Shown here: positions 9,416 through 22,099 of the stretch, piece by piece | Position numbering within the stretch: position 1 is the first letter of the stretch | Layout of the letters: the number at the start of each line of letters is the position of its first letter | Assembly (NCBI GenBank): GCA_013115135.1 | Contig: JABANP010000377.1 | Location: 1 to 53,125, forward strand | DNA: 53,125 nucleotides | Origin: Perkinsus olseni | Taxonomy: Eukaryota > Perkinsozoa > Perkinsida > Perkinsidae | Reading direction: 5' to 3' | Position numbers and translations under genes: made by a program | The notes under the pieces: model-generated | What the model was told of the DNA's origin: nothing | The model's input: the letters and a program-made list of their open reading frames with translations, nothing else | Database searches by the model: none

Positions 9416-10318
9416 TCAGAAGAGAAAGTTAGTATCGTCAATGCTACCATTGTCGTTCCTTGGACGGAAGAATATACCAGCGGCCGAGTATGCTGCAATC
9501 CCTTGTACCTGGGAAGCAGCAGCAGCTGTATTAACTTGATGATGATAGCCCTGCCAGTGGCGTACAAATATCCCCGAGGTTATCGCCAACATGATGAGGG
9601 ATATTGGATGGTCGAATGCTGCTATGAGAGATAGTAACCAGGCTATGAAGTAGTGATGGAGGTGAAATGTAACGGGATTCTGAAGGTAGACTGGTAGACG
9701 ATAATGATGAATGTCAAGACTACATCATCATGATTGTGTTCATCATCAAAGTGTATCAACAGAAACGTGACGCCAAAGGTGCATACCTGAACACTGTTCA
9801 GGTTCAGTGAACAGCAAGACACTTTGTCCTGGGTTCGAGTGTGAGTCGAGGTGGTGTTGGTGCTGCTAACATTATTATTACAACTCCAAAGCGTGATAGG
9901 ATATAGACAGCAGCATCGGGATAGGTCGGTAAGACCTTGATTGAATACCACACATGCCACAGTATCAGTAGCAACAATAGGGACGCTAGAACGGTTAAAA
10001 CCTGCCGTTGGGACGATGAGACGATATTGATGATAATCATAGAGCTGTGGTTACCGTGCTGAAAGCATTCCACCTGTCGAGGTGACCGGATGGTGATATC
10101 GAGTTGTGGCTCAACGCGTCCAGCATCCCGAGGAGGGTAAACACCGTAGATGCAGCGAAGAACCTGCAGTAAGCTGGTGATGGTAGGAGCAGGTGATGGT
10201 CGTACGTGATGAAGAACCACCATCTCGGGAAGGAGAATATCCACTTAGACCTCTTAGGGTCATCTATAACCTCGACGAACCATGCTTGTATCTGCTGGTA
10301 CTGATAGCTGGAGGTCAT
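9416..10318 (-). CDS. Unidentified multi-span membrane protein, multi-exon
   Basis: Minus-strand exons between 9416 and 10318 encode several hydrophobic helices: FPRWWFFITYDHH near 10200, SLLLLLILWHVWYSIK near 9960, and a C-terminal helix through FIAWLLSLIAAFDHP to ITSGIFVRHWQG near 9560-9650. The C-terminal exon ends SIDDTNFLF at TGA 9416-9418. The most N-terminal Met considered is at 10318, but the true start is unknown. The exons shift frame, so introns or base errors are present. I do not recognise the family; a plasma- or organelle-membrane transporter is possible but not shown. Confidence 0.45.
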
Positions 10319-10579
10319 CAGCAGCAGCGAACACCTACTATCCCGAACATTGCCAAATTAGCTAGATTTGTACTGTGACCGAGGTAGGTGTATCTGTCGA
10401 GAATGGCATCATAGTAATGATCATAATGATAGTATTCATGGTAGTAATGCTGCTGGTACTACTACCGATCAGAGTCCCTAGGGATGTTATACTTCTCACA
10501 GAAGAATCTATTATATGCATACCCAGCAACCAACAATAGTAGCCATCTCAATACCTAATACCACACAATGCTACTACTA

Positions 10580-11161
10580 TCAAGAAAAGGAGGAGGAGGA
10601 GGTTTCGTGTAATACATTGATATAGCGGTATAGATATCGAGGTTTGTAGTGTGATGGGAGGAGGGGCTGTGGCGTGTCATCAACATCATCATCATCATCC
10701 AGTAGTGGTGCAGCACTTTCCTGCTGCTGCTGATACTGATGACTCTGTATCGGGGGTGTCATAGGCGTGTTACTGGCATTGTCCCTGGTGGCATATGCCC
10801 TACTAGTAGTGGTAGTGCGGTACCTGATAATAAGAGCAGGTGATACCAGCAGCAGCAGCAGACGTCGAGGTACAAGGATCTAATCCTCAACCTCTCCTCC
10901 TGTGATGGTGTGAATATAGCCCTGATGATCCTCCTCACTACACCATCATCTGAGGAGGATGATGGTGTGACGAGAGGGCCGATGGCCGAGTAGCTGCTTA
11001 CTTCTCTCCTCCTCTTCCACTTGCTGTCTGCGGACAGTGGGAGATGTATCCATAAAACAACAAAGGCTAATACCACTACCATGATAGTCCATAAACTTAC
11101 CAACACGAAAGGAGGATGATGAATAATCACTCTTCATTAACATCACCATGATGCTGGACAA
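10580..11161 (-). CDS. Unidentified exons, Asp/Ser-rich
   Basis: Minus-strand open stretches include a coding-like exon with TVRRQQVEEEERSKQLLGHR and another with GVVRRIIRAIFTPSQEERLR, followed by a low-complexity acidic/Gln segment near 10680-10760. An N-terminal hydrophobic stretch (WTIMVVVLAFVVLWIHL) could be a membrane anchor. Exon joins are unclear. No family is recognised, and this may be part of a neighbouring gene. Confidence 0.3.
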
Positions 11162-12238
11162 AAACTATTGCTTGTCATCATCATCATTAACACTGCTGCT
11201 GCTGCTGCCTTCACTACTACTGTCATGAGTGAAGGGTGGTGGTAGTGGTAATGGACTTGGCGTTGATGATGATGATGGCGGCAACGCGGGGATATTATGG
11301 AATGACTCCAATGCTATGGGCATGCCAACCTGATAGTGTCTTTAATAATGGATAATAAAAGGCTCCACTCACAGGCAGGTGATGATGACTGTCGAGAATA
11401 GCGGCGGGTAGACCCTCGTGATCATCCCCAGCAATCATCAGCGATGAGGAGGCCTTCTTATCAACATCATCTTCAGCATCATGCTCAGCCTTTTCACATA
11501 CCCTATTGGGTATGAGTATTGATCTCAACTTAGCAACGATCGTAGACCTGCACATCATGATGATGGTGAGCAAGTAGATGACGATAACGTTGCTGACATG
11601 ACATCCTTCAATTCACTCATCAATGGTCTCGGCTGAATCGTATATTCTACATGCCCACTGGGGGATATCCGTATCTGATGGGCGGACCTAGCGTAGACCT
11701 CCTTCCTCCCTCTACCTCATATTTCTGATGGGGGTGGGCAACTAGGTGCAGATTGACCACGAGAGGTGGGGTATCATCATCATCCTCATCACCATCTCCG
11801 TGGTACTCATAACCATCGTCACGACCATCATCATGACCATCATCACCAGCGTGATCGATATCAACTTGCGTTGTCACCTCTTGATTATCGATGTATCCAA
11901 CTGAAAGTCGGTAAAGCATGCAGCGTGTGTCACGATGGGGGGCTACAACAACTGCCGCTACAACAACATCCGAACGTTGAGCATAGAAAATGGTTCAAGA
12001 GGGAAGGACATGATGAACCCTTGATAAGTTGAATGAAGTCTAGCAGCAAGCATCATCCTGCAGAGGATGAGGACTGCTGTCTCCCGTAGCGGAGTTGTTG
12101 GTACTACGGCTGTTGGATGCGTCGGACCCTAGCCAAGAGTGGGATAGCTGAGGATAGCCTCACTGGATGATTGGTCACGAATCGAAGATGCGGACAAGTT
12201 GTCTTGAGTATTACAGAGGATGCTTATTCTTGCTACTC
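11162..12238. other. Repeat-rich stretch with unresolved minus-strand exons
   Basis: GAT/ATC tracts are frequent. Possible minus-strand exons encode KKASSSLMIAGDDHEGLPAA (near 11430) and VNLHLVAHPHQKYEVEGG (near 11730), but I could not join them or assign a family. Confidence 0.3.
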
Positions 12239-12898
12239 CTACATACGTACCCCGATGATGATGTTGTTGCTGTTGCTACTACCTCTATGTTGGCCAAGCT
12301 GCTCACTGGGGCAGTGATCGGGATATTGTGGTAGTAGTAGAACAGGATGATGATGATGATGAGGTAGTATAACTTCAGCTTCGACCACACACTCTTCATG
12401 TGGGTCATCATGGATGGACGGTAGGACTATAGAATACCGTCTACTGCTGCTGCTTGTATGCTGCCCCTCGGCTGTTTTAGCAGCGATGACCATGGTATCG
12501 GAGTACCGCTCCTCGCCCAAATCATGATGCATACCATCATTACTCTCCCTACTGCTACCCTCATCGCTAGTTGTAGTAGTTGATACAATAACATGAGTAT
12601 CATCGCATCGAGTATCATCATCATCACTAGTAATATCACTAACCTTGCCACGCATGAGCTGATGATGTTGAAGTAATGCTATCGATGGTGGTGGTGATGT
12701 GATGGTGGCCGCCTTCCTTCGCCTCTTAGCCCATGGTGTGGCATTACAATCATCATCATCGGTAGTGGTGAGGGTAGGTGATGATTCCCTCCTTCTGATG
12801 GCCATGATGATGATTAGAGCTACCATTAACCTCACCACCACCCCAACCCCCATTAATACTAACAACACTAACAGCTTAGTAGAGCAGCACGGAAACAC
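12239..12898 (-). CDS. Hypothetical low-complexity protein with N-terminal hydrophobic segment (219 aa)
   Basis: Longest single open frame of the 9-18 kb block. Residues about 8-33 are strongly hydrophobic, a candidate membrane anchor or signal, followed by basic IRRRE. The rest is rich in Thr, Ser, Asp and His, with a basic patch (PWAKRRRKA) and several runs encoded by GAT/ATC repeats, so much of it is probably disordered. It lies just downstream of the RAP-domain gene on the same strand. It may be a real exon or a repeat-supported open frame; the PWAKRRRKA-SPPPSIALLQ section is the most protein-like. Confidence 0.35.
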   Translation of the reverse strand: MFPCCSTKLLVLLVLMGVGVVVRLMVALIIIMAIRRRESSPTLTTTDDDDCNATPWAKRRRKAATITSPPPSIALLQHHQLMRGKVSDITSDDDDTRCDDTHVIVSTTTTSDEGSSRESNDGMHHDLGEERYSDTMVIAAKTAEGQHTSSSSRRYSIVLPSIHDDPHEECVVEAEVILPHHHHHPVLLLPQYPDHCPSEQLGQHRGSSNSNNIIIGVRM

Positions 12899-12946
12899 AA
12901 CGCGAAAACAACCACGGCATCATTGCACATCATGATGATGTTGGCT

Positions 12947-15900
12947 TCAATATTCATCATGTACCTGAGGATGATGATGAAGGCAGTACAGTGGGCATGT
13001 ATTATCATAAGATAGTACACCATCATCATCAGGGGTCGGGCCTAGGGCGTACGCTCTGGTCGACTGTTGTATCATATACTCAGCCCTGTCTTTATCAGAC
13101 TTCATATCAGACCATTCAGACAGCCATACAGGTACAACCTGACACCGGGCATCAGGGGTCCGACGGATGACAGTAGTGGTAGCACCTTCCATCCGAGGCT
13201 AATAAGATGTCTAACCTTCACCAACGACGACCCTATCATAACCCTTGTTGATTTATACTCACCTGATGGTACTGACAATACTACCCCCCAACAGGATCAG
13301 TATTACCCATCTCTCCTCCTGGGCCTCCGCTATCCGATACCACACTACCACCAATCGATGCTCTGTAGTATCGTAACTCATCCGAAGGTTTTATACAGAC
13401 AATAGCAGTACCTACAACAGTACGGCACAGCGAGGATGATGGGAGGGGATAGTACGTCTATCACTGGATGGTACAGAAGACCCTACTGATGGGGACGGTG
13501 TGGTATTATCGCTGATGAATTCAGTGTGATACACCTGATGATGGCAGTGGGGGATGATGACTATTTTTAACAGGGAATGACCTCTCCTGATTGATTGGCT
13601 GTGTATAATGGCCATCCAAGATCGTCCTCTATGGTATGTCGTAGAGCATGATAAGTATCAGAATGTAAGAACTGGGTCCTGCTCCTCTCCTGGGCTGAGT
13701 ACCTCACAACAACAGGGCTAGTAGTAGTGGAGGATATTACTACTACCAGCTGAATGATGCATTATCCTCGATGAACTTCTTAATATCAGCATCATGAACC
13801 AACTCCCTCTTGATATGAGGAGGCCCCTCGATGGCTGGTGCCAGATGCACCTAAGGACCATCAACTAGCAGGCCTTCTGCCAGTGTGATAATAAGTACTA
13901 CTGGTGTTAGTAGTGATGTTAGTAGTAGTACTACCTGAAATGCTTTTATCCAATCAGCAGCCGATAGAGATTGTAAGGCCTCCTCCGGTGTTGATGCTAA
14001 TCTCTTCACCCCCTGGATGAACGAGGCTCGAGTGAAGGCTTCCTGTCCTTGACGTGATAGAATGTATAAAAATGATATCAATAATCTGATGGTACAATAA
14101 CAATAACAACAAGAAGAACGATACCTCATGATGCTGATGATGTTGATGTGCTCACTTCGGGTCTGAAGGATGACTATTGCCTTCTTCTTGCAGGGCACCT
14201 TCTACGATATCGATCAAGCTAGAGGAGGTGTATCCAAGTTCGGCTATAGGTAGGGCGAATGATGCAAGATGTGCTCTAACCTCAGGAGGGTATCTGAATA
14301 CCTACGCTACGTATGGTATGGTATGGGTTCTTATCATTACGGCCGTGCTCTGCTGCTGCTGCTGCTGTTGGTGGTGGTGGTGTCACCATAGGACTGCCTT
14401 AACATCCATTTGTACCATGTTACTAGCCTTCGCAGTAGGGGGGTGTCATGCACGCGTAATACTCGGAGGGACTGCATCTGGATACATGATAACAGCAGTA
14501 GTAGTGATGGTAATAAGAATAACGCCGCCCCTCACCAGATCCCCGACGTATTCCATACTTGATGATGTTAATCGTGTAGTGATGAGAGCATCAATCATGG
14601 ACGTGATACACTGAGTAGAGTACCTGATGATAGTGTGCATGCTGCTGATGATAATGAGGCAGCATACCAGTCAAGTCTAGCCATGGCCTTTAAGGCAACG
14701 GTTATGTCCTTCATGTTGTTGTTGCTGGTCGGTGTGATGGCCGTGGATAAGGTTGATAGAATTGATGATGATAGCTGCGATAAGGGTGAGTATCTGATGG
14801 CAATAACTGTTGTTGGTGATGATGCGCATGATAATAGTGATACATATTCAGTTGACTCGTGTTCGGCAGGGCTTCCTTCTTCTGTGATAATAATGTTAGA
14901 AAGTCTATCAATGGCCTAGGAGGGCTATCATGTATTACTGGTACCAACACCTAACTGGGGTTCGACCAGCAGCAGCAGGGGAGATGGAGTACCCGTATGG
15001 CCTCTGCCAGTAGAGGGTCGTTGAATGTCCTTCTAGAAGCTGTTAGCTCGGCACTATGCTGTAGGCAAGCTGCTATTATAGTCATTATATCATTGGCACT
15101 TAGATCATCACGAGTACCTACCCCACCACCATCGTACAGGTTTCATTGCTATTATCATTATTATTATTACCATGCAAACTGTACTGGTCGAATAATATGG
15201 AAGCCAGCTTAACTGTTGCATTGTTGGCATCATCATCATCATTGAAATGATATCTTTTACTGCGCATAACAGTAGTTGCAGCCAGTAGCAGAACGTCTAA
15301 TAACAGCAGCAGCAGCAGCATGATGATGGAGGGCTTCATGTTGTTGTTACATTGAGGAGTGGTCATGAGTAGTATATTATTAGGTTTGGCTATGAAGTCC
15401 TCAACTGCCTCTGATACATCAAATGAATCCCCCAAGACATCCACGTAGCGACAGGCACCTGCATCACCAGGCATCACCAGCAGCAGCAGTGATGGTGATG
15501 GTGATACGTGCTATATCGGAACTCTTCATGTTCCGTGGTGGATTGTCCTTAATATATTGCCGTAGTACTGCAGCGAGTGGTATCTCCTGTTCTTGACCCA
15601 ACACCCTCGATGATGATGATGATGCTAGACCATGATCTGCTAGTATACCTAGCAAGAGTTGACTGAGGATGACGGGTGTAGTAATAGTATGTAGTACATA
15701 GTAAGTGTAAGGCAGTTGTCCCCTTCTTGGTGCCCCCTAATGCATCGAGTGATGCATACAATAATTCGATCTGGGGTGCCCTCTCGTTATTGTCATCGGA
15801 TATGCTGAATATCAACCTCAAGACCTCTGTTACAGAGGCTCGCTGTGACTGGGTGAGGCGATCTTTGCCTAGCATGTAAGTAAACAACAACAACGAAGAG

Positions 15901-17990
15901 AAGCAACATTACCATGATAGGTGTAGGTATCTTTAATGATATCATTTATGGAATCTATGTCGAGCTCTCGACCTCTAGTACCTTACCATCTATCAGTGTG
16001 TGTAATAACCATCACTACTACTACCTAGCACTCCGATAATGGCATGTACAATATCATCATCATGACCCTGACCAGCCTGTGGTTCATCATCCTTATTCAC
16101 CTTGTGTAATAACACCCGTAGCACCACTGCAAGTTGACGAGGTTTGAATGACTCCAACATCTCCATACCCTACACGCATGAATGCATCCCTCCTGTGGTG
16201 GTGAAGCATACCTTAGACTCTAGGGCGTCCAATAGAACATGGTGATACTCAGTCTCATTATGACGAGTCTTCAATAGCCCAAGCATCATGCAGTAGATGT
16301 CATCACGTGTCAAACTGATGATGATGATGATGATGTGCTCGGTTGGCCGGTGGTCTTACCTTCCCTTTATACTCATCATTCTCTCGGTAGCCCCTCGTAA
16401 CAGGGAAACAGCAGCATCAGTAGATACTCCAATTCTGCTTACACATAGGAGACACTAATGTTGTAATAATCAGCAGGGTGATGACGAGTTGCGCATATTA
16501 CGGTATGAATAATCCTAGCAATCTCGTTGGGTAGTAATACTGATTTAACACCGTCCTGGACTGCACTCTTGACAGCCGTTGGTAACCCCTCCAAACCCTC
16601 ACGTGATTGTGCTGCCTACCCCATACAACCAATCACTGCTGCTGTTAACAGTACTACTACTCCTACCCATTCAATAGCAGCTGTTATTGATGATGACCGC
16701 CTTGCTGTGGCTTCCTTACCACTCTATCAATGTGCCACCATCATCACGCTCATCATTGCCATTGTTGTTGTAATCGTCTACCCGTGCCATGTAGGCAATA
16801 CGACTATAGAATGCCTGATGGTATCACAATCATCATCATACCAACACTTTCGTAACTTTTATTAACACCTTATCAATATTAGCAACAACATCACCCAATC
16901 CCAGAGGCCCACAGGCCTTCCTCAGTCTCCATAACGCATCAAGATCACTCTAAATACCACCACCCCCTGTCCCTCATACCACCCATAGTAGTAATATTAC
17001 AGTAGGGTCGTCGAACACGATCTTAGCAGCATTCAAAGCCACCACCCTTCCCTCTTTGAGACATGTGGTACCATACTCGATATGGCACACACAAGATCCA
17101 AGCAGCGTGATGATAACCTCTCATGGTTACTGAGTGCATACAATAACAATGATTACTACTATCGTCATTACTCATTCAAGTGTCGTTGATCATCAAGTGT
17201 CGTTGCTCTATTGTATAACATATCCAGCAACTGCCCATGCAGCACATCGTCACCTTTTGGATATTAGGGATAAACCCTGGATGGAGGTGAACACATCGTC
17301 CAAGTGTAGTTCTACTGGATTCATACTCGTCTGATACAACAACATGATGATGGTGACGAGTATTCCCTTGTTGTTGTTATTACCAGCAACTTGGCCTTGA
17401 ATGTCCTCTCACCATTATCCTTAGTTTTCGACGCTTCTAGCATGTCATTCAGCATATTATTAAGATACGTCGATTGGTGCATGGCAGCATTATGAGCGGG
17501 AGACTCTAGGGTGTTGATGACGAGTAGGGTCCTCGCCAAACCAATAATACCCGTACATCGTATTCTGCCATCAGCATCAGCTAGTAGAAGTAGTGCTCGT
17601 TATGGCGATACCTACATATTGTCTCCTGACTGTGAGTCCGCCATGAAGTTCCTCTCAATAGCAGCTCTAACGTCAGTGAGAGCCGCTGCCCTCCACCCAA
17701 GGAGGGACTTCACCAATCTTACTGATGCTAGTGTTTGTTGTTGATGTTGTTGTGGAGATACCATCACAAAGGAAAAACAGGCAGTAAGCTGATGATTGCT
17801 CATGATGGTCCTGTGTTGTTTACAACTCTATACCTAGAGCTGTGACGTATCATCCCTGCTGCACGAGCATGATAGCAGGACTATTGGTAAGCTGTAATAA
17901 CACTGCGGCCCTTTGTCGTCCACCCCTCTGGAGCATGATCACACAACGCCGATTGTGGTTCGTAGCAATGCAGTGAATGATGATAATGAT
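12947..17990 (-). CDS. Large helical protein with C-terminal RAP domain
   Basis: The C-terminal RAP domain is clear after splicing. KVRHLISLGWK (near 13220) joins across a 47-nt GT-AG intron to VVPVWLSEWSDMK (near 13120) and DRAEYMIQQ. This fits the RAP pattern: basic residues, L...GW, VVPV..EW, then a final helix. Upstream exons to about 17.99 kb are alpha-helical repeats, for example LESFKPRQLAVVLRVLLHK (16140), LLPNEIARIIHTV (16540), VRAHLASFALPIAELGY (14250) and CTGIIGLARTLLVINTLES (17520). RAP proteins of alveolates are typically organellar RNA-binding proteins acting on rRNA or mRNA; that role is inferred. The stop is TGA 12947-12949; the start is not fixed. Single-base frame breaks occur at homopolymers 13284-13289 and 15720-15723. 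Confidence 0.8.
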
Positions 17991-18130
17991 TATTATTACT
18001 ATGATAACAACAAGCCTTCAGTAGTATTAGTATTACTGTTTTTTTCTTGTTTTTCTTGTTGTTATTGCAAGTATGCAAGTAGTTGCTAATGACTGTACAT
18101 AGTGGTAGTTGTAGGAGTATAATAACAACA

Positions 18131-18163
18131 ACAACAATGATGATGATGATGATGATGATGATG
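18131..18163. repeat. (ATG)n microsatellite
   Basis: Eleven uninterrupted ATG units between the RAP gene and trehalose phosphatase. A similar (ATC)n tract lies at about 18393-18424. Confidence 0.85.
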
Positions 18164-18392
18164 CCCAGTATGTGATAGTCCGAATGACAATAATGACAAC
18201 GGTAAGAAGGAGGAGAAAAAGAGAAACATAATAGAGACGAAGATGATGATGATGATGAAAGCAGGGACTAGAAATAGTAGCAGCATTAGGGTATTACCCC
18301 TTACGCTCATGTTGTTGTTGATAATAATAATATTATTATTACCATTGCAACGAGTAAAAATAACAGTATATGGGCTATCAACAGGGCGATAG

Positions 18393-18424
<32 letters not shown>

Positions 18425-18464
18425 GTTATTGCAGCAGACAATAATATCTACTTCCCGCTTTTTG

Positions 18465-19955
18465 TTATTGTTGTTGATTATCACCATCAATAACGCTAGG
18501 GATGTACTTTGGGACTCCTCCTCGAAAAATTGCAGGTATAGGGTCTTCTTCTATGCTACATAATACTTCTAAAAACTCCATCATCTAATAACAACAACTG
18601 GCTACCACCATCATGATGATGTATGTGTATGTAGCACTGTTGTTGCTATTACCTCTTGAGTATCTTCTAATGTATATGTTGCTGCTGTAGGTCGACCTAT
18701 ATCATGAGTAGTATTGTGTACTAAGATACCCATACCAGTAGTAGGAAGGATGCTTTGATGGCTCTAAACCCATCCCTCGTCGGTGATATCATCTCCAATA
18801 TAAATGGGTACAATACCACCACGGCCATGACCATCCCTCATCATCGGTCATGTCATCACAACCAACATCATCATCATCATCAGCTGCTGCTGCAGCATCA
18901 TTATCATCATCTTCGATACTATTATTGTTGATAACATCTAAAATGATGAGGACTGATACCATTACTACCTCCAGTATTATTATTATTATTACCCCCATGC
19001 ATTCAGTAACCATAACACTGCCTTGCCCCTTATTCCAACTTAAATTCAGCTTGATCTCATATACCATCTTACCGTAATGAAGACGTAGTTGTGGGTATTT
19101 AGCGACTACACCATGTACCAAGTTAGATACCTACGACACACCACCTCTACAGACAACACCTACGGGCCGCCGAGAGCAGGACTATTACATCAACATGAAG
19201 GTCAGGATGGACATTACGGTAATGAACTGATATGCTAAATTTATTATCTTCTACGACACAATGAGGATACTTCTTAGATCCTTCTATCAGCTCATCTCTA
19301 GCCTTTATGTAATTGTGGCAGATACGCTCCACCAACCTGATAATCATTATGATGTTACTACTCATGTAATGACAACTACCTGATAATGGGTATCACGTGG
19401 ACCCCAGATATCGAAGCCGTGGAAGCTGCAAAATGTATCCTCTTCCCTGGCATCACCAGTGGATTGAAGGAATGTCAATATCGTATCCATCGATCGCCCA
19501 GTAACAATAGATACTCTATGTGTTAAGGATAGACGCTCTAACACTTCTGCCCTAATCAACAACAACAACATCAGTACATCATGATGATGATGATGTTATT
19601 ACATTTGTGGACTGAGCTTGGCATCCCCTGGATTGGATACTATCGGTGTCAAGGTACCATCATAGTCGAGGAATATATACAACTTCTTCTTATTTAACCT
19701 TTCCTTTAGTGCATCCACACCTTTACCATTATGTAATGGTATCTTGGTCAAGGGGTTAATAGTGGACATAGACCCACATCTTGATAATGTCCCTCACCAT
19801 CCTACTGCTACTACCACCACCCATTTTTAAGGCAGCTCCTCGCTGGGCCTCAGTGTGTGATGATGATGATGATGATCGACAACAGAACCTCCAGTAGCAG
19901 CAGTATCGGGTTGTGCTGTTGTTGTTGATGTAGCAGCTGTCGCAGCAACACTCAT
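18465..19955 (-). CDS. Trehalose-6-phosphate phosphatase (HAD family)
   Basis: Removes phosphate from trehalose 6-phosphate, the last step of trehalose synthesis, in the cytosol. The start is ATG 19953-19955 (MSVAATAATSTTT), the stop TAA 18465-18467. In order: the HAD nucleophile motif FLDYDGTLTP (19653-19667), the VTGRS motif, SFHGFDIWGP, VEDNKFSISVHYRNV (19230), YPQLRLHYGKMVYEI, and the acidic VPIYIGDDITDEG (18790). The C-terminus is TGMGILVHNT...PTAATYTLED...MEFLEVL. At least five introns of about 40-70 nt are inferred. The frame breaks at 19781 (TT) and around 18747-18771, where DEGW, FRAIK and LPTTG need two compensating shifts. No synthase domain is fused here. The family call is secure; the exact protein is not. 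Confidence 0.9.
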
Positions 19956-20128
19956 CCTGTATTAAAGGTAAGAGGTAATAATGAGAAAGAATACAGTAGC
20001 AGAACTGTGATGATGGATATAGTAATGAGGAGACATCCTGGTGATACTATGCATAACACAACTCCTCAGAGGATAAACTAGTAGAACTCTAATACTGGTG
20101 GTGGTATGATGACGATGATAATCGGTCA

Positions 20129-21912
20129 TTATTCAACATGCATAGCAAGCTTGAACCCCATACCCAGAGGATGGCCCTTCCTCCTCACTGCACTGCTGTA
20201 CGATGACGATGATGATGATGACGTTGGCAAACGACGTAAATGTTCATAATTCACAACTGTAGAGGCGATTATAGTCTTACCCCGGGATAGATTATATATA
20301 CCATTAACACATAAAGATACCTGATAGTCACTACCATACCACGCTTACTAAAATGTCTTATTACCTCTTTTTGTAATACATCTATCCTATACTCACATTC
20401 GACTGATATACCAAACTTCCAAGATCGTCGAGGGTACTGATGAAAGATACCATTTATCACTAGCAGCTTCCCCTCGACACAATCCTTACCCTTCTCTGTC
20501 CCCCCCCCTCCCACAACTTGAAGTCCGGTATCGGGTGAAGCTGCCATAATGATGCCGACGCTACGATTGTGCCCCTGATAACGATGATGATGATGATACT
20601 AACAACACATGCACATTATGAGGAGTACCTTTGGGAGCATCCAGTAAAAAGTATCCTCCCCAAAACCAAGTAACGGAGATGATAACGCGAAGTCACTTCG
20701 TAATGATACCTGAAGGATACGTCCCTAGGAGCGCTGATGGAGGTAGGATTGATGATTACTTGAAATGTTTGCAGGGTGCAAATCTGGCCCCTGATAGCAA
20801 AGACACCATCGACCGATGATGATGATGCCGAGGTAAGCCTGTTGACAACTTTATCATCAATAGCAACTCCTAAAACCCGAGACTAATGTTATTGGGGCTC
20901 TCCTCGCTGCGGCAGTAGGCCTGATTGAGGATTACTGCTGTTGTTGATGCTGTACGCATGGTGCAGATCTTACCAGTAATCAACAGCAGCACCGATATTA
21001 AACTCTTCATCACTGAGATGGAACCTTACACTTCTAGGTGATATCCTCTTCGGTGGAGTACCCTTTTATGATGATCATTATCATAATATTTTACGACAAC
21101 CATCGCGGAGTGTGTAGATACCTTCGTTAGGGGGATGCATGGTCCCACCCTCCCATAAAAGCAAGTCCTGATGGCGCTGCTATCACGAATATTGGACGAC
21201 TCTGATGATGATGACCTCTGTGAAGACCTCTGTGAAGACTTTATAATGTCATTCATTTGTGGTATAAAAGCCTTCCATCTGGATCTCACGACATACCCTG
21301 CACCGTCATTGTTAATACTACGCCGTTATTACCATGGCCTTTAGCGAAGTATGGATGCTTATTGTATTCCAAAGATACCATACCCAAAACGATCAGCGAA
21401 TAACCTAATGATGCCACCGCCTCCGCATCAAAGGTTGACCATTGCTCTTGGTAGTACCGCATGAGGATAGACGGTATCTTTAATGGGGCCATTAAGGGTT
21501 AGTGCTGTTGAAGATACATTACCAGATAAGAATGAGAATCCCTGATAACGAGGAATATCACTGATAATCATTATAGTCGATTACATTAAAAAGATACTCC
21601 TCAGTGGACCACATCCTCGGATATCTTTCAATGTGGCTGTAACATGTAATGGTATCTTACTGATAATAACAGTACATACGCTATGCTACTACCACCCCTA
21701 CTACTACCTCCCGAATATCCCTGGTAATACTACCAAATCTTTGTGTTATCATGTGAGGTGATAACAATCTATGACATGGTTCATACAATAGTGAACCTGC
21801 TTATAATAACACGAGGTCATAGCAGTATTGATGGTGGTGTCGCATCATCATCATCATTACTACCAATAACATCCGGCTTGTATGGATCTATCCTTGCTTC
21901 CGTTGTTGCCAT
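20129..21912 (-). CDS. Unidentified beta-rich protein, multi-exon
   Basis: Probable start ATG 21910-21912 (MATTEARIDPYKPDV), stop TAA 20129-20131. Exons are rich in alternating hydrophobic/polar strands: KIPLHVTATLKDIRGCG (21630), ISPRSVRFHLSDEEFNIG (21030), FAIRGQICTLQTFQVI (20790), GKLLVINGIFHQYPRRSWKF (20430) and VSLCVNGIYNLSRGKTI (20290). The last two join only if one base is added to the CAG at about 20319. The pattern suggests repeated beta-sandwich domains, for example arrestin- or MSP-like, but I cannot name the family. It is transcribed in the same direction as trehalose phosphatase and ends about 175 bases before that start. Confidence 0.5.
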
Positions 21913-22099
21913 TGGGGTAGAGATAATCACAACTTTACCCCACTATTAACAATGTTGCGCAGATAGAAGACGTTGTGACACAAGGATCTTGCACGCATGC
22001 ACAAGCATCTGAGGGCTGTTCATCATCTCATCAGTTGGACGACTCTGCGTAATTCAACTTACGTTATGCTTGGCAGTTCCTATTTAGTTACTACCAGTT

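Noticed and set aside
18120..18425. CRISPR-like or minisatellite array
   Set aside because: These are simple trinucleotide repeats without unique spacers, in a eukaryotic context.
20300..20345. An 11-14 nt intron (GTGACTATCAG) to join two frames
   Set aside because: Below any known spliceosomal intron length; adding one C to the CAG restores a smooth beta-strand peptide, matching the homopolymer pattern elsewhere.
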